Origin: Paenibacillus sp. FSL R5-0517 | Lineage (GTDB): Bacteria > Bacillota > Bacilli > Paenibacillales > Paenibacillaceae | Assembly (NCBI RefSeq): GCF_037974355.1 | Contig: NZ_CP150235.1 | Span: 3,844,001-3,908,000, forward strand | Reading direction: 5' to 3' | DNA length: 64,000 bases | In this document: one piece after another, positions 8,414 to 17,729 of the stretch | How the letters are laid out: each line of letters opens with the position of its first letter | Numbering within the stretch: position 1 is the first letter of the stretch | Notes under the pieces: generated by a model | Database searches by the model: none | Seen by the model: the letters and a program-made list of their open reading frames with translations, nothing else | What the model was told of the DNA's origin: nothing | Position numbers and translations under genes: made by a program

Positions 8414-9121
8414 TTACAGTGTGATTGCTGTGTCCAGAGCCACTACCATCATGTCGTTAAACGTTTTTTGACGCTCTTCGGCAGATGTTTCTTCGCCTGT
8501 CAGCAAGTGGTCACTTACTGTCAGGATGGTCAGTGCGTTAACACCGAACTTGGCAGCGATGGTGTACAGTGCTGTTGTTTCCATCTCTACGCCGAGTACG
8601 CCGTGCTTCATCAATTTCTCAGTGACGGAACGATCATCACGGTAGAATGAATCGGAGCTGAACACGTTACCGACATGAATCTTCATGCCTTTAGCTGTTG
8701 CACGGTCATATGCTTCTTTCAGCAGAGAGAACGTAGCGATTGGCGAGAAGTCATATCCACCAAATACATGTTTGTTCATGCTGGAATCCGTACATGCTGC
8801 TTGTGCAAGGATGACGTCACGTACACGTACATGCTCCTGCATACCGCCGCAAGTCCCTACACGAATTAGGTTTTTCACGCCATATTCACTGATTAACTCG
8901 TTAGCATAGATTGCAAAAGACGGAATGCCCATCCCTGAACCTTGTACCGAAATCCGGTGTCCTTGATATGTACCTGTGTAACCAAGCATTCCACGAACCT
9001 CGTTGTAACATACAACATCTTCGAGGTACGTATCTGCAATATACTTCGCGCGCAAAGGGTCTCCTGGCAATAGGATTGTTTCTGCGATATCTCCGGGTTT
9101 TGCTCCAATATGTGTACTCAT
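8414..9121 (-). CDS. deoD: Purine-nucleoside phosphorylase, DeoD type
   Basis: 235 residues of the trimer-of-dimers PNP family. Features are the N-terminal H4 in [13 protein letters not shown], the phosphate-binding [19 protein letters not shown] core (here [12 protein letters not shown]), [16 protein letters not shown] and the catalytic Asp in TVSDHL. It phosphorolyses (deoxy)adenosine, (deoxy)inosine and (deoxy)guanosine. GGAGGAG precedes the ATG. It is transcribed with deoB upstream. Confidence 0.95.
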   Translation of the reverse strand: MSTHIGAKPGDIAETILLPGDPLRAKYIADTYLEDVVCYNEVRGMLGYTGTYQGHRISVQGSGMGIPSFAIYANELISEYGVKNLIRVGTCGGMQEHVRVRDVILAQAACTDSSMNKHVFGGYDFSPIATFSLLKEAYDRATAKGMKIHVGNVFSSDSFYRDDRSVTEKLMKHGVLGVEMETTALYTIAAKFGVNALTILTVSDHLLTGEETSAEERQKTFNDMMVVALDTAITL

Positions 9122-9220
9122 GAATGAATCTCCTCCAGTTATATATTTAGTCTATTATGATGGCAGGAACCGGAGCAGCAGAGCTACTCCGATATCCCCT
9201 ATCCAGTTTTCAGCAAAAAC

Positions 9221-10399
9221 CTATTTCAGATCCTTCAGGAAGCTTGTGCCGTGTTCCGGCATTTTCACGCCAAAGTTCTCAGCTACGGTTGCACCAAGGT
9301 CAGCAAAAGTGCTGCGCAGATCAAGCTGTTTGCCCTCGCTGAAGCGCGGAGAGTAGGCAAGCAGCGGAACATATTCACGTGTATGATCTGTACCACGGTA
9401 AGTTGGATCGTTACCATGATCAGCTGTAATCAGCAGCAGGTCATCGTTGGTCATTTTGGCAAAAATCTCTGGCAGTCTTGCATCATAGTCTTCAAGCGCC
9501 TGAGCATACCCTTGTGGATCACGACGGTGACCATATAGGGCATCAAAGTCAACCAGGTTCAGGAAGCTGAGTCCAGTGAACGCTTCATCCATCGTTTCAG
9601 ACAACTTGTCCATGCCATCCATGTTAGAAACGGTACGAACAGCCTTGGTTACACCTTCGCCATCATAGATATCTGCGATTTTACCGAGGGCAATCACATC
9701 AAATCCGCTATCTTGCAGTTCATTCATTACTGTACGACCAAAAGGTTTGAGCGCGTAGTCATGACGATTCGCAGTACGTTTCCAGTTACCCGCTTCACCG
9801 ACAAATGGACGGGCAATAATGCGGCCGAGCATGTACGGATCTTCAAGTGTTATTTCACGGCAGAACTCACAGATCTCATACAGTTCTTTCAGTGGAACAA
9901 CGTCCTCATGTGCTGCAATTTGCAGAACCGAATCCGCGGATGTGTAGACGATGAGCGCGCCAGTTTCAACATGCTCTGCACCCAGTTCATCCAGAATTTC
10001 AGTGCCACTTGCCGGTTTGTTACCGATGACCTTCCGGCCCGTTTTCTCTTCAATGCGCTGAATCAACTCATCGGGAAAACCATTCTCGAACACACGGAAA
10101 GGTGTATCAATATAAAGACCCATGAGCTCCCAATGACCTGTCATGGTGTCTTTACCTCTGGATGCTTCCTGCATCTTGGTGTAATACGCTTTAGGTGCAT
10201 CCGCTACAGGCACACCCTCAATTTCTTTGATATTGGACAGTCCGAGACTGGCCATGTGAGGCATGTTCAGACCTCCGCGTTCACGTGCAATGTGACCAAA
10301 GGTATCTACATCAAAATCATCAAATTCTGCTGCATCCGGCGCTTCGCCGATCCCTACAGAATCCATAACAATCAGATGTACTCTTTTAAATGTTGACAT
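9221..10399 (-). CDS. deoB: Phosphopentomutase
   Basis: 392 residues of the alkaline-phosphatase-like metalloenzyme family. Metal-binding [12 protein letters not shown] at the N-terminus and [21 protein letters not shown] near the C-terminus are intact. It turns (deoxy)ribose 1-phosphate from DeoD and Pdp into the 5-phosphate, the substrate of DeoC. Only 30 bp separate it from nupC, supporting one transcript. Confidence 0.96.
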   Translation of the reverse strand: MSTFKRVHLIVMDSVGIGEAPDAAEFDDFDVDTFGHIARERGGLNMPHMASLGLSNIKEIEGVPVADAPKAYYTKMQEASRGKDTMTGHWELMGLYIDTPFRVFENGFPDELIQRIEEKTGRKVIGNKPASGTEILDELGAEHVETGALIVYTSADSVLQIAAHEDVVPLKELYEICEFCREITLEDPYMLGRIIARPFVGEAGNWKRTANRHDYALKPFGRTVMNELQDSGFDVIALGKIADIYDGEGVTKAVRTVSNMDGMDKLSETMDEAFTGLSFLNLVDFDALYGHRRDPQGYAQALEDYDARLPEIFAKMTNDDLLLITADHGNDPTYRGTDHTREYVPLLAYSPRFSEGKQLDLRSTFADLGATVAENFGVKMPEHGTSFLKDLK

Positions 10400-10429
10400 A
10401 ACCTAAGCACTCCTTCCAAATAATCCAGC

Positions 10430-11617
10430 TTACAAGAACAGTCCAGTAATAATCGCTGACAGCACGCTGACAAGCGATGCACCGTAAAGCAGCTTAAGAC
10501 CGAAGCGGGCGACCACATTACCTTGCTTCTCATGGAGTCCCTTCACCGCACCAGCAATGATACCGATGGAGGAGAAGTTGGCGAACGACACGAGGAAGAC
10601 GGATACGATACCCGTTGTTCTGGCAGACATTGCAGTCTCCTTCAAATTAAGCATAGCGACAAATTCGTTGGATACCATTTTGGTTGCCATAATACTTCCT
10701 GCCTGAATCGCTTCTTTCCATGGAACACCCATGATGAAGGCAAATGGTGCAAACACATAACCAAGCAGCTCTTGGAACGAAATGCCAAGCACCGAGCTGA
10801 AGACTCCGTTAACAAGGGCAATCAAGGCAACAAAACCGATTAACATCGCAGCTACGATGATAGCAACTTTGAATCCATCCAGGATGTACTCGCCGAGCAT
10901 TTCGAAGAACGATTGTTTCTCTTCATCCTGCACTTCCAATATATCTTCTTCTTCCGTCACCCGATAAGGGTTAACGATCGAAGCAATGATAAAACCGCCA
11001 AACAGGTTCAGTACAAGAGCTGTAACCACATATTTCGGCTCGATCATGGTCATATAAGCACCAACGATGGACATCGAGACCGTGGACATCGCCGAAGCAC
11101 ACAAGGTGTACAGCCGATGTTTTGGCAACAACCCAATTTGTTTTTTCACAGAAATGAACACTTCAGATTGCCCCAGTACAGCCGAAGCAACCGCGTTATA
11201 TGATTCCAGTTTGCCCATTCCGTTGATTTTGCTTAATACCAGACCAATATATTTTATAACAAAAGGCAAGATTCGGATATACTGCAATATCCCAATAAGT
11301 GCCGAGATGACAACAATCGGCATCAACACATTCAGGAAGAAGGGCGCCCCCCCGCTCTCTGCACCTACGGTAGTTAAACCCCCAAATACAAATGCGATAC
11401 CTTCATTCGCATAGTCGAGTAAACTTTTAAATACGGTAGCGAAACCGCCAATTAAAAAAGTACCCACTCCTGTATTCAACAGAGCATAAGCTAGTATAAC
11501 TTGCAAAACAATCATGATAGCCAGCGGCCGGTAACGTATCTGTTTTTTACCGTTGCTTGCGATATAAGCCAGTCCAAAAACAACGAGTAAGCCGATAATG
11601 GCAATTAGAAATTTCAT
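10430..11617 (-). CDS. nupC: Concentrative nucleoside transporter, NupC family
   Basis: 395 residues with about ten membrane segments. The CNT features GQSEVF (in [12 protein letters not shown]), MGVPWKEA and the C-terminal [11 protein letters not shown] are present. It imports nucleosides, probably by proton or sodium symport, feeding the phosphorylases encoded downstream. AAAGGAGAG lies before the ATG. A cre-like site lies 93 bp upstream, in the 228-bp gap to deoC, where an additional promoter is possible. Confidence 0.94.
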   Translation of the reverse strand: MKFLIAIIGLLVVFGLAYIASNGKKQIRYRPLAIMIVLQVILAYALLNTGVGTFLIGGFATVFKSLLDYANEGIAFVFGGLTTVGAESGGAPFFLNVLMPIVVISALIGILQYIRILPFVIKYIGLVLSKINGMGKLESYNAVASAVLGQSEVFISVKKQIGLLPKHRLYTLCASAMSTVSMSIVGAYMTMIEPKYVVTALVLNLFGGFIIASIVNPYRVTEEEDILEVQDEEKQSFFEMLGEYILDGFKVAIIVAAMLIGFVALIALVNGVFSSVLGISFQELLGYVFAPFAFIMGVPWKEAIQAGSIMATKMVSNEFVAMLNLKETAMSARTTGIVSVFLVSFANFSSIGIIAGAVKGLHEKQGNVVARFGLKLLYGASLVSVLSAIITGLFL

Positions 11618-11709
11618 TTGATCTCTCCTTTGAAGGTAGTTAAGCCGGATGTGAAATTCAGCTCAAAGGGTGCTTAAAGCATTTTTAACAGTAATCTTTC
11701 AGAAAACTT

Positions 11710-11724
11710 ATGAAGCGCTTACAA
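11710..11724 (-). promoter_or_regulatory. cre-like site upstream of nupC
   Basis: Minus strand TTGTAAGCGCTTCAT, one mismatch to the CcpA consensus WTGNAANCGNWNNCW. It suggests carbon catabolite repression of nucleoside uptake. No other gene or strong terminator is seen in the 228-bp gap. Confidence 0.6.
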
Positions 11725-11845
11725 TAAGTTCCGTTAATTAAAATATAAGTGTAAATTGTATTCCCTGTACCTGAGACGAACGCTCAAGTACAGAGAACAT
11801 AACATTACTTTTGTTGGATAAGCTTGTGCTTGTTCAACCTTTTGC

Positions 11846-12520
11846 TTAATAAGAAGATGTAGATTGACCGCCCTGCATAATCTTCACGCCAGAGCTTGCA
11901 CCGATCCGAGTCGCACCCGCTTCAATCATTTTCTGCATATCTTCCAGGCTACGTACACCACCGGAAGCTTTAACGCCAACATCAGGACCTACAGTACGAC
12001 GCATCAAAGCGATATCTTCTGGCGTTGCTCCACCTGTAGAGAAACCTGTAGAGGTTTTAACAAAATCAGCTCCAGCTCGTACAGCTGCCTGACAAGCACG
12101 TACTTTCTCATCATCCGTCAACAGACAAGTTTCAATAATAACTTTCACCAAAGCTTTACCCGCAGCCGCTTCAACGACAGCACGAATATCTTGTTCAACA
12201 TAATCATCCTTGCCATCTTTCAAAGCACTGATGTTGATGACCATATCGACTTCAGTTGCACCTTTAGCAATCGCATCCTTGGTTTCGAAAGCTTTTGTTT
12301 CCGTTGTGGATGCTCCCAGAGGGAAACCAATAACGGTGCAGATGTCTACGCCAGTACCCTGCAACTGCTCAGCAGCATAAGCAACCCAACCTGGGTTAAC
12401 ACATACAGAAGCAAATTGATATTGCTTCGCTTCTTCGGTTAACTTGGCCATTTCACTTTGCGTTGCGTCCGCACGAAGCAACGTATGGTCGATCATTTTA
12501 GCTAATTGTGGTGTAGTCAA
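11846..12520 (-). CDS. deoC: Deoxyribose-phosphate aldolase
   Basis: 224 residues. It cleaves 2-deoxyribose 5-phosphate to glyceraldehyde 3-phosphate and acetaldehyde. The Schiff-base Lys is in [11 protein letters not shown], and the second conserved Lys is in GVKASGGVR. The start is a TTG at 12520, eight bases after GGAG; the next in-frame ATG would remove the conserved N-terminal helix. It is the first gene behind the putative DeoR operator. Confidence 0.95.
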   Translation of the reverse strand: MTTPQLAKMIDHTLLRADATQSEMAKLTEEAKQYQFASVCVNPGWVAYAAEQLQGTGVDICTVIGFPLGASTTETKAFETKDAIAKGATEVDMVINISALKDGKDDYVEQDIRAVVEAAAGKALVKVIIETCLLTDDEKVRACQAAVRAGADFVKTSTGFSTGGATPEDIALMRRTVGPDVGVKASGGVRSLEDMQKMIEAGATRIGASSGVKIMQGGQSTSSY

Positions 12521-12572
12521 TTGAATCTCTCCCTTATCTGAACTAGTTATTTTCTATACCCTTACACTAACA

Positions 12573-12608
12573 TGAACATATGTAAAAATCAACTTGAACT
12601 TTTGTTCA
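12573..12608 (-). promoter_or_regulatory. DeoR-type operator region of deoC-nupC-deoB-deoD-pdp
   Basis: Perfect inverted repeat TGAAC-TTTT-GTTCA at 12595-12608, plus a further half site TGAAC at 12573-12577. The B. subtilis DeoR operator contains a related TTGAAC palindrome and a distal half site, so the layout is similar. A possible minus-strand promoter between them is TTGATT, 17 bases, TAGTGT. Confidence 0.65.
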
Positions 12609-12659
12609 CACCTTGACTTACCGTTCTTGCCTCATTATATTTTCTGCCTAACAAAGCAA

Positions 12660-12689
12660 AACATCCGCCCTTTTTACGTGGCAGATGTT
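12660..12689 (-). terminator. Terminator of deoR
   Basis: Minus strand AACATCTGCC, loop, GGCGGATGTT followed by TTGCTTTG: nine to ten paired bases with one mismatch. It separates deoR from the structural genes, so these have their own promoter. Confidence 0.7.
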
Positions 12690-12710
12690 GTCATCCATAT
12701 CCATTTGAAA

Positions 12711-13655
12711 TTAGAACCGCAGTAATGCCTGGGCTGTGTACTGATCCGTAACCAAAATATTCGCATAATGACCTTTAAGCGCGGCGTGAATCGCTTCAAT
12801 TTTGCGTTGGCCCCCGGCGACCAGGATTGATTTTTCCTTATTTCTCAATTCAGCCAAGTCAATACCGACGGTTCTACTGTTAATCTCTTCACTGATCAAC
12901 TGACCTTCCGCATCGAAAAAGCGTGAACAAATGTCACCTGCACCAGAGTTCATTAATAATTGTTGCTCTTCTTCATTGAAGTAACCGAGCCTGAACAGTA
13001 ATGCATCTTCTTTCACAGTACCCACGGTGAACAAAGCGATATTGGCCTGTCTGCCAAGTTCTACAATTCTGCCGATATGCCGATCGGCCTCCACCATGTT
13101 CTTCACTTCAATGTTGTCGAAAATAACGGGCAGTGGCAAATACCTTGGTACCGTGTGGAAAGCTTCAGCGAATAAATGTACAATCTCAGCGGCATACGTA
13201 TTGACATGGGAGTGGCTTACTCCCCCCTTCAATTGTACAACTTCGACACCTTTAACCTGCTTGGGACGGAGCTGACGTGCTACGGCATGCATGGTTGTTC
13301 CCCAAGTCACCCCGATAATATCCGCATCCTGAACCGTCTCCTGAAGGTAGTCTGCTGCTCGTTTGCTGATATGCTTCTGTATTTCCTCATCACTCTTCAA
13401 CGGGGCAAAACACACAAGTGCCGTATCCAGATCATATTTCGACCTGAGTTCTCCGGCAATGATATCGATATCCTCCAACGGGTCCATTATTTCAATCCGG
13501 ACGTATCCCCGATCTTTCGCATACTGAAGTAACCTTGATACGGTTGGACGCGACACGCCCAATCTTGCAGCAATATCCTGCTGGCTGTAATCGGACTGAT
13601 AATACAATTTCGCTGCTTCAATGCTTAATCGTTGCTTCTCCAGGTCCATTCCCAT
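12711..13655 (-). CDS. deoR: SorC-family transcriptional regulator of deoxyribonucleoside use
   Basis: 314 residues. The N-terminal helix-turn-helix is YSQQDIAARLGVSRPTVSRLLQYA (about 20-44, recognition helix SRPTVSRLLQ). The C-terminal sugar-phosphate-binding domain (about 60-310) has GVTWGTTMHAVA, FTVGTV and VAGGQRKIEAI, as in B. subtilis DeoR, which responds to deoxyribose 5-phosphate. It lies directly upstream of deoC on the same strand and should bind the TGAAC palindrome. Confidence 0.92.
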   Translation of the reverse strand: MGMDLEKQRLSIEAAKLYYQSDYSQQDIAARLGVSRPTVSRLLQYAKDRGYVRIEIMDPLEDIDIIAGELRSKYDLDTALVCFAPLKSDEEIQKHISKRAADYLQETVQDADIIGVTWGTTMHAVARQLRPKQVKGVEVVQLKGGVSHSHVNTYAAEIVHLFAEAFHTVPRYLPLPVIFDNIEVKNMVEADRHIGRIVELGRQANIALFTVGTVKEDALLFRLGYFNEEEQQLLMNSGAGDICSRFFDAEGQLISEEINSRTVGIDLAELRNKEKSILVAGGQRKIEAIHAALKGHYANILVTDQYTAQALLRF

Positions 13656-13883
13656 GTGCGCTCATCTCACTCATCCCTATTATCGTTGGAACACAAATAC
13701 TCGTCCTGTATATTATACATGGATTTAGTATCTGGTTACTATATAGCATTCAATTCAGTATCGGCTCCATCCATTCAATTCCTTTCTGACGTATAAAACG
13801 AGGAAAACGATGCATACTACTGCGGTCGCTTCATTATTGCCAAGATTGGTTCGACCATTAATCGCACAGAGAGGAAGAACTGC

Positions 13884-14510
13884 ATGTCTACCTTATTGTA
13901 TATTACTGCCCATCCTCATGATCATGAAACCTCCTTCAGCATGGCTACGGGCAAAGCATTTATTGATGCGTATCGTGAAAGTCACCCTTCCGATGAGGTT
14001 GTTCACCTCGATCTGTACCGCTCGGATATTCCGCATATCGATGCGGATGTCTTCAGTGGCTGGGGCAAACTGCAATCGGGCAGTGACCTGACTTCGGAAG
14101 AGCAGGCGAAAGTAAGCCGTTTGAATGAACTGTCGGATCAATTTGCCTCAGCAGATAAATATGTTTTTGTAACCCCGATGTGGAACTTCTCATTTCCTCC
14201 CATTCTGAAGGCATATGTGGACTCTATCTGTGTGGCCGGCAAAACATTCCGGTATACAGAACAAGGTCCTGTTGGACTGTTGTCTGACAAAAAAGCGCTG
14301 CATATTCAAGCACGCGGTGGCATTTATTCCGAAGGCCCAGCGGCTCAGATGGAATCCGGTCATCGTTATCTAAGCATTATCATGTCATTTCTCGGTGTGC
14401 CGAAGCTTGATGGCATCTTTGTAGAGGGACATAATCAATATAAAGATCGTACAGATGAGATCAAGCAACAAGCCATTGAACAGGCGCGTACTTTCGCAAA
14501 ACAGTTTTAG
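13884..14510 (+). CDS. azoR: FMN-dependent NADH:azoreductase / quinone reductase
   Basis: 208 residues of the flavodoxin-like fold. The FMN site motifs are [30 protein letters not shown] and [10 protein letters not shown]. It reduces azo compounds and quinones by two-electron transfer in the cytoplasm. GAGAGGAAG lies upstream of the ATG. It is divergent from deoR, with a 228-bp gap in which I see no clear operator. Confidence 0.9.
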   Translation: MSTLLYITAHPHDHETSFSMATGKAFIDAYRESHPSDEVVHLDLYRSDIPHIDADVFSGWGKLQSGSDLTSEEQAKVSRLNELSDQFASADKYVFVTPMWNFSFPPILKAYVDSICVAGKTFRYTEQGPVGLLSDKKALHIQARGGIYSEGPAAQMESGHRYLSIIMSFLGVPKLDGIFVEGHNQYKDRTDEIKQQAIEQARTFAKQF

Positions 14511-14600
14511 AGAGGTAGTTTCATCCCATCTTCTCGGTACTGAAAACCTAACTTTTTGAACACTCACTTAGAGTGTATTAAACAAAACTGAACCAAAAAC

Positions 14601-14648
14601 AAAACCCGCGTGTGACCTAGGGATATTCCCAGGAAACACGCGGGTTTT
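14601..14648. terminator. Bidirectional terminator after azoR
   Basis: AAAACCCGCGTGT / ACACGCGGGTTTT arms close on a second small CTAGGG..TCCCAGG pairing. It lies between convergent genes. Confidence 0.88.
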
Positions 14649-14670
14649 CAATGTATAATCAACCTAGAGC

Positions 14671-15021
14671 TTATTGACGTCCAGCGCTGGCACGGCTCAT
14701 CGTTTCAAGTTTACGTGTAATCGCATGACGGTCCACTTTCAATCCCCATATCATCTCGATAATCTGCTCTTTCTCTTCCGGATTGTCCGCATGCTTCAGT
14801 TGCATTAACAGATCATGCATCTGTTCATTAATGCCTTCAAATTGGTTCCATAGATCCTGTCTTACCTCTGTTGAATCCAGATGATGATTCGCATCGACTT
14901 CTTCCTTCAATGCTTGCAGAATGGCATCTTTCCATTCGTCATCACCTAGCTGTTTCGCAATGTTCAGGAGATCCAGATAATCGTCAACAAGAAGTGAGTT
15001 CAATTCAGCATGTGTTTTCAT
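14671..15021 (-). CDS. Small helical protein, function unknown
   Basis: 116 residues, soluble, strongly acidic in the first two thirds and predicted helical (LLVDDYLDLLNIAKQL, QFEGINEQMHDLLMQLKHA, HAITRKLETMSR). GGGG lies upstream of the ATG, and codon use is like its neighbours. I do not recognise a family. It could be a regulatory or scaffold protein; no operon partner gives a hint. Confidence 0.7.
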   Translation of the reverse strand: MKTHAELNSLLVDDYLDLLNIAKQLGDDEWKDAILQALKEEVDANHHLDSTEVRQDLWNQFEGINEQMHDLLMQLKHADNPEEKEQIIEMIWGLKVDRHAITRKLETMSRASAGRQ

Positions 15022-15379
15022 CGTTTATTGCATCCCCTTTTCGTCTATTTACCAAGTATTATACTCGGTATTTCAGCATATGCAATAGCTGTCGGAAAAA
15101 GTTGCTTTATGTAGCCTGTGCCTATCCATTCAGATAGCTGCATAACAGTCCGCGTTCTGTTCCGCTTACGCCTGGACCAAGGCAGTAGAAAACCAACTAC
15201 AACGCATTGTTCGGATTTGTGCTGATAGCCACGAATCCAACCTTCGATGCTTTCTAATTCAACAATAAAAAAGAGCATTTTACATCCTTTAGTCCAACGT
15301 TTAGCTGGAGGATGCAAACTGCCCTCATGGAAGTAATATTTTGAATCATGAACACACTCACGAAGGAACAAATAAGGTC
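15022..15379. other. Intergenic stretch without a supported gene
   Basis: The 358 bases between the small helical protein and fucA. A minus-strand open frame (15045-15371) starts with TTG, lacks a ribosome site and has a biased run SRRKRNRTRT. It could be a decayed gene but nothing shows that. No clear terminator for fucA is seen here. Confidence 0.5.
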
Positions 15380-16042
15380 TCAGGACTCGAGTTGTTGCAG
15401 CAACTGCACACGGTATGCTTCACTCTCAAGGGATTGAATTTCCTTGTATTCTTCGGCAGTAAGCACTTTGGGTTCCCCCGCTGCCTTGGCGATCATATAC
15501 ACCTTCGCACTTTCTTCCACGACCTGGGTGCGGTAATAGGCTTCACGGAGGTTTTTACCCGTTGTGACCAATCCGTGATTGACTAGAATGAGTGCCGTAT
15601 GTTCCTCTACCTTTGCTGAGACTGCATCCGCGAGAAGTTTGGTCGTTGGCAGAACGTAAGGCACGAATCCGATATCACCCACCAATGCGGATTGATCCGG
15701 AAACAAGTGTGGCAATTCATTGAAAACGAGACTGAGTGCGATTGTATATGCCGGATGTGTATGTACAATGGCTTGAATATCCGGATTCACACGATAGCTG
15801 TACAGATGCATCAAGACTTCAGAGGAAGGGCGTGTTGCTCCGGCACGAGTCTCCCCTGTCTCGATATCAATTGCAATCCATTCTTCAGGCTCCAGATCTT
15901 CAAGCGCGTAACCACTCGGAGACAACAGCATCGTTCCCCCAGAGCGGGCACTCAGATTGCCGCCGGGTCCTACCACCAACCCTTGAGCAACTGCTCTGCG
16001 GGCATATTTCGTCAGCTCTTCCCTTATTTGCTGTTCAGACAT
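15380..16042 (-). CDS. fucA: Class II aldolase, L-fuculose-1-phosphate aldolase type
   Basis: 220 residues. Zn-binding and catalytic residues line up with E. coli FucA: Glu75 in RPSSEVLMHL, His94 and His96 in VHTHPAY, His156 in VNHGL, and the phosphate-binding GPGGNLSAR and SPSGY. It should cleave L-fuculose 1-phosphate to dihydroxyacetone phosphate and L-lactaldehyde. I use ATG 16042; an in-frame GTG at 16054 is also possible. The fucI neighbour favours fucose over rhamnose or ribulose derivatives. Confidence 0.87.
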   Translation of the reverse strand: MSEQQIREELTKYARRAVAQGLVVGPGGNLSARSGGTMLLSPSGYALEDLEPEEWIAIDIETGETRAGATRPSSEVLMHLYSYRVNPDIQAIVHTHPAYTIALSLVFNELPHLFPDQSALVGDIGFVPYVLPTTKLLADAVSAKVEEHTALILVNHGLVTTGKNLREAYYRTQVVEESAKVYMIAKAAGEPKVLTAEEYKEIQSLESEAYRVQLLQQLES

Positions 16043-16113
16043 GTTCCTCACCACTCCTCGAACTTTTCTTTTTTAGCATTTTGCGTCCATGCTCATTACT
16101 TTGAATCTGTTCA

Positions 16114-17604
16114 TTACCTTTTTATGTGATTCAGACTTTGGTAGTTTTCATAAGCTTCTTGCCACACCTCTGTATCCTCAGGTTCATAGGTTTCGGGGGA
16201 AAAGGAAGCAGCCATGACCTCCCGAACATCGGCCAAGCTACTCACTTCTCCATGGGCAAGGAATTGCAGCATGCAATTCCCGGCTGAAGTCGCCTCTGCG
16301 GGGCCTGCCACCACCGGTACACCGGCTGCATTGGCTGTAAACTGACACAATAGTCGATTGTGCACACCGCCACCAACCATATGAATGACACCAGGTCTTG
16401 TACCTGTAATCAACTGCAGTTCATCCAGCGTCTGTCTGAATTCCAGAGCAAGACTTTCCAGAATGCAGCGTACAACCGCTCCAGTCGATTCAGGTACAGT
16501 CTGTCCGCTGGCGCTGCATTGTTGCCGTATTCGCTCAGCCATATTCCCTGGCGCCAAATATACGCTATCTCCCGGCGATACGTAACTTTGATGCGGCGTT
16601 GCCAAGGCAGCCAGCTGAACCAGTTCTTCATGTGTGAAACGTTGATTCTCCCGTTCCCATTGCCGTTTGCATTCCTGTAGCAGCCACAGACCTGAACGAT
16701 TTTTCAGGGTACGCACTTTACCACTTACGGTGCCTTCATTGGTGAATCCCAATGCACGGCTTCGGTCATCCAATACAGGTGTATCACGCTCCACACCCAT
16801 AAGAGACCAGGTTCCACAGCTGATAAAAGCGAAATTCGAATCCATCGCAGGGATGGCTGCCAAGGCAGATGCGGTATCATGTGAGCCCACAGAGACCACC
16901 TGCATCGGTCCAGTCCGTAATTCGGCGCACAACTCAGGTGTTAAATTGCCCAGTATGGTACCAGGCTGAACGAGTTTTGGAAATAATGTTTCCGGTAGAC
17001 CGAGACGCCCGAACAGGTGCTTATTCCATCGCGCCTCACCTGCATGCAACAGCCCGCTGGTACTTGCAATCGTATATTCACAAGCCTGCTGACCGGATAG
17101 ATAATAGTGAAATAAATCCGGCATGAATAACATCCGCACATCCGGACGCAAACCTTCGGCCTGCTCTCGTACACTCCCTAGCAGTTGAAATACGGTGTTG
17201 ATCTGCTGCGGCAGGACACCGGACATGGCATACAGTTCTTCTTCTTTCACCATGTGCAGAACTTCTTCCATCCACTGTGCATTGCGTGCTTCCCTATAGT
17301 GACGTGGGTTCGAGCACAATCTTCCCGCACCATCCACCAATCCATAGTCCACCCCCCATGTATCCACTGCTATTGAACGGACCGATGGAGAGATACCTTG
17401 CGTCCCTTTCACAATGCCTTGTTTTAATTCATGAAAAAGTCGCAGGAAATCCCAATACAATCCGCCCCCCAGCTGCACGGGTTCGTTGTTGAATCGATGT
17501 ACTTCTTGTAACGAGAGTTTGCTTCCATCAAAAGAACCCCGGACTACACGTCCACTACCAGCACCGTAATCGGCAGCAAGCACATGTGTTGCTTGATCGC
17601 CCAA
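16114..17604 (-). CDS. FGGY sugar kinase, rhamnulokinase-like; L-fuculokinase by context
   Basis: 496 residues. The N-terminal ATPase half has VLAADYGAGSGRVV, SIAVDTWGVDYGL and SSTSGLL-type (here IASTSGLLHA) segments. The C-terminal half has ISCGTWSLMG and HMVGGGVHNRLLCQ. Sequence is of the RhaB type, but no rhamnose isomerase is near; it lies between fucI and fucA, so its likely substrate is L-fuculose. The start is TTG 17604, nine bases after AAGGAGG, giving MGDQATHVLAADYG. Starting at the ATG at 17688 would add 28 unlikely residues. Confidence 0.88.
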   Translation of the reverse strand: MGDQATHVLAADYGAGSGRVVRGSFDGSKLSLQEVHRFNNEPVQLGGGLYWDFLRLFHELKQGIVKGTQGISPSVRSIAVDTWGVDYGLVDGAGRLCSNPRHYREARNAQWMEEVLHMVKEEELYAMSGVLPQQINTVFQLLGSVREQAEGLRPDVRMLFMPDLFHYYLSGQQACEYTIASTSGLLHAGEARWNKHLFGRLGLPETLFPKLVQPGTILGNLTPELCAELRTGPMQVVSVGSHDTASALAAIPAMDSNFAFISCGTWSLMGVERDTPVLDDRSRALGFTNEGTVSGKVRTLKNRSGLWLLQECKRQWERENQRFTHEELVQLAALATPHQSYVSPGDSVYLAPGNMAERIRQQCSASGQTVPESTGAVVRCILESLALEFRQTLDELQLITGTRPGVIHMVGGGVHNRLLCQFTANAAGVPVVAGPAEATSAGNCMLQFLAHGEVSSLADVREVMAASFSPETYEPEDTEVWQEAYENYQSLNHIKR

Positions 17605-17729
17605 TCTACCAAGCCTCCTTAACGCTACGCGATGAGCCGTATTCAAGTTCTGAACACAGCTTTCAAGAGAACGCCATGGTACCTTCATTTCACAAGGAAC
17701 ATGGCGTTTGACAGGAATGGAACTTTATT

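Noticed and set aside
9150..9220. Small hairpin CGGAG..CTCCG between deoD and deoB as a terminator
   Set aside because: Only five or so pairs and no T-run in the minus direction; the two genes are more likely co-transcribed.
15045..15371. Minus-strand open frame of 108 codons between the helical protein and fucA
   Set aside because: TTG start without ribosome site, odd composition and no recognisable domain; not distinguishable from chance.
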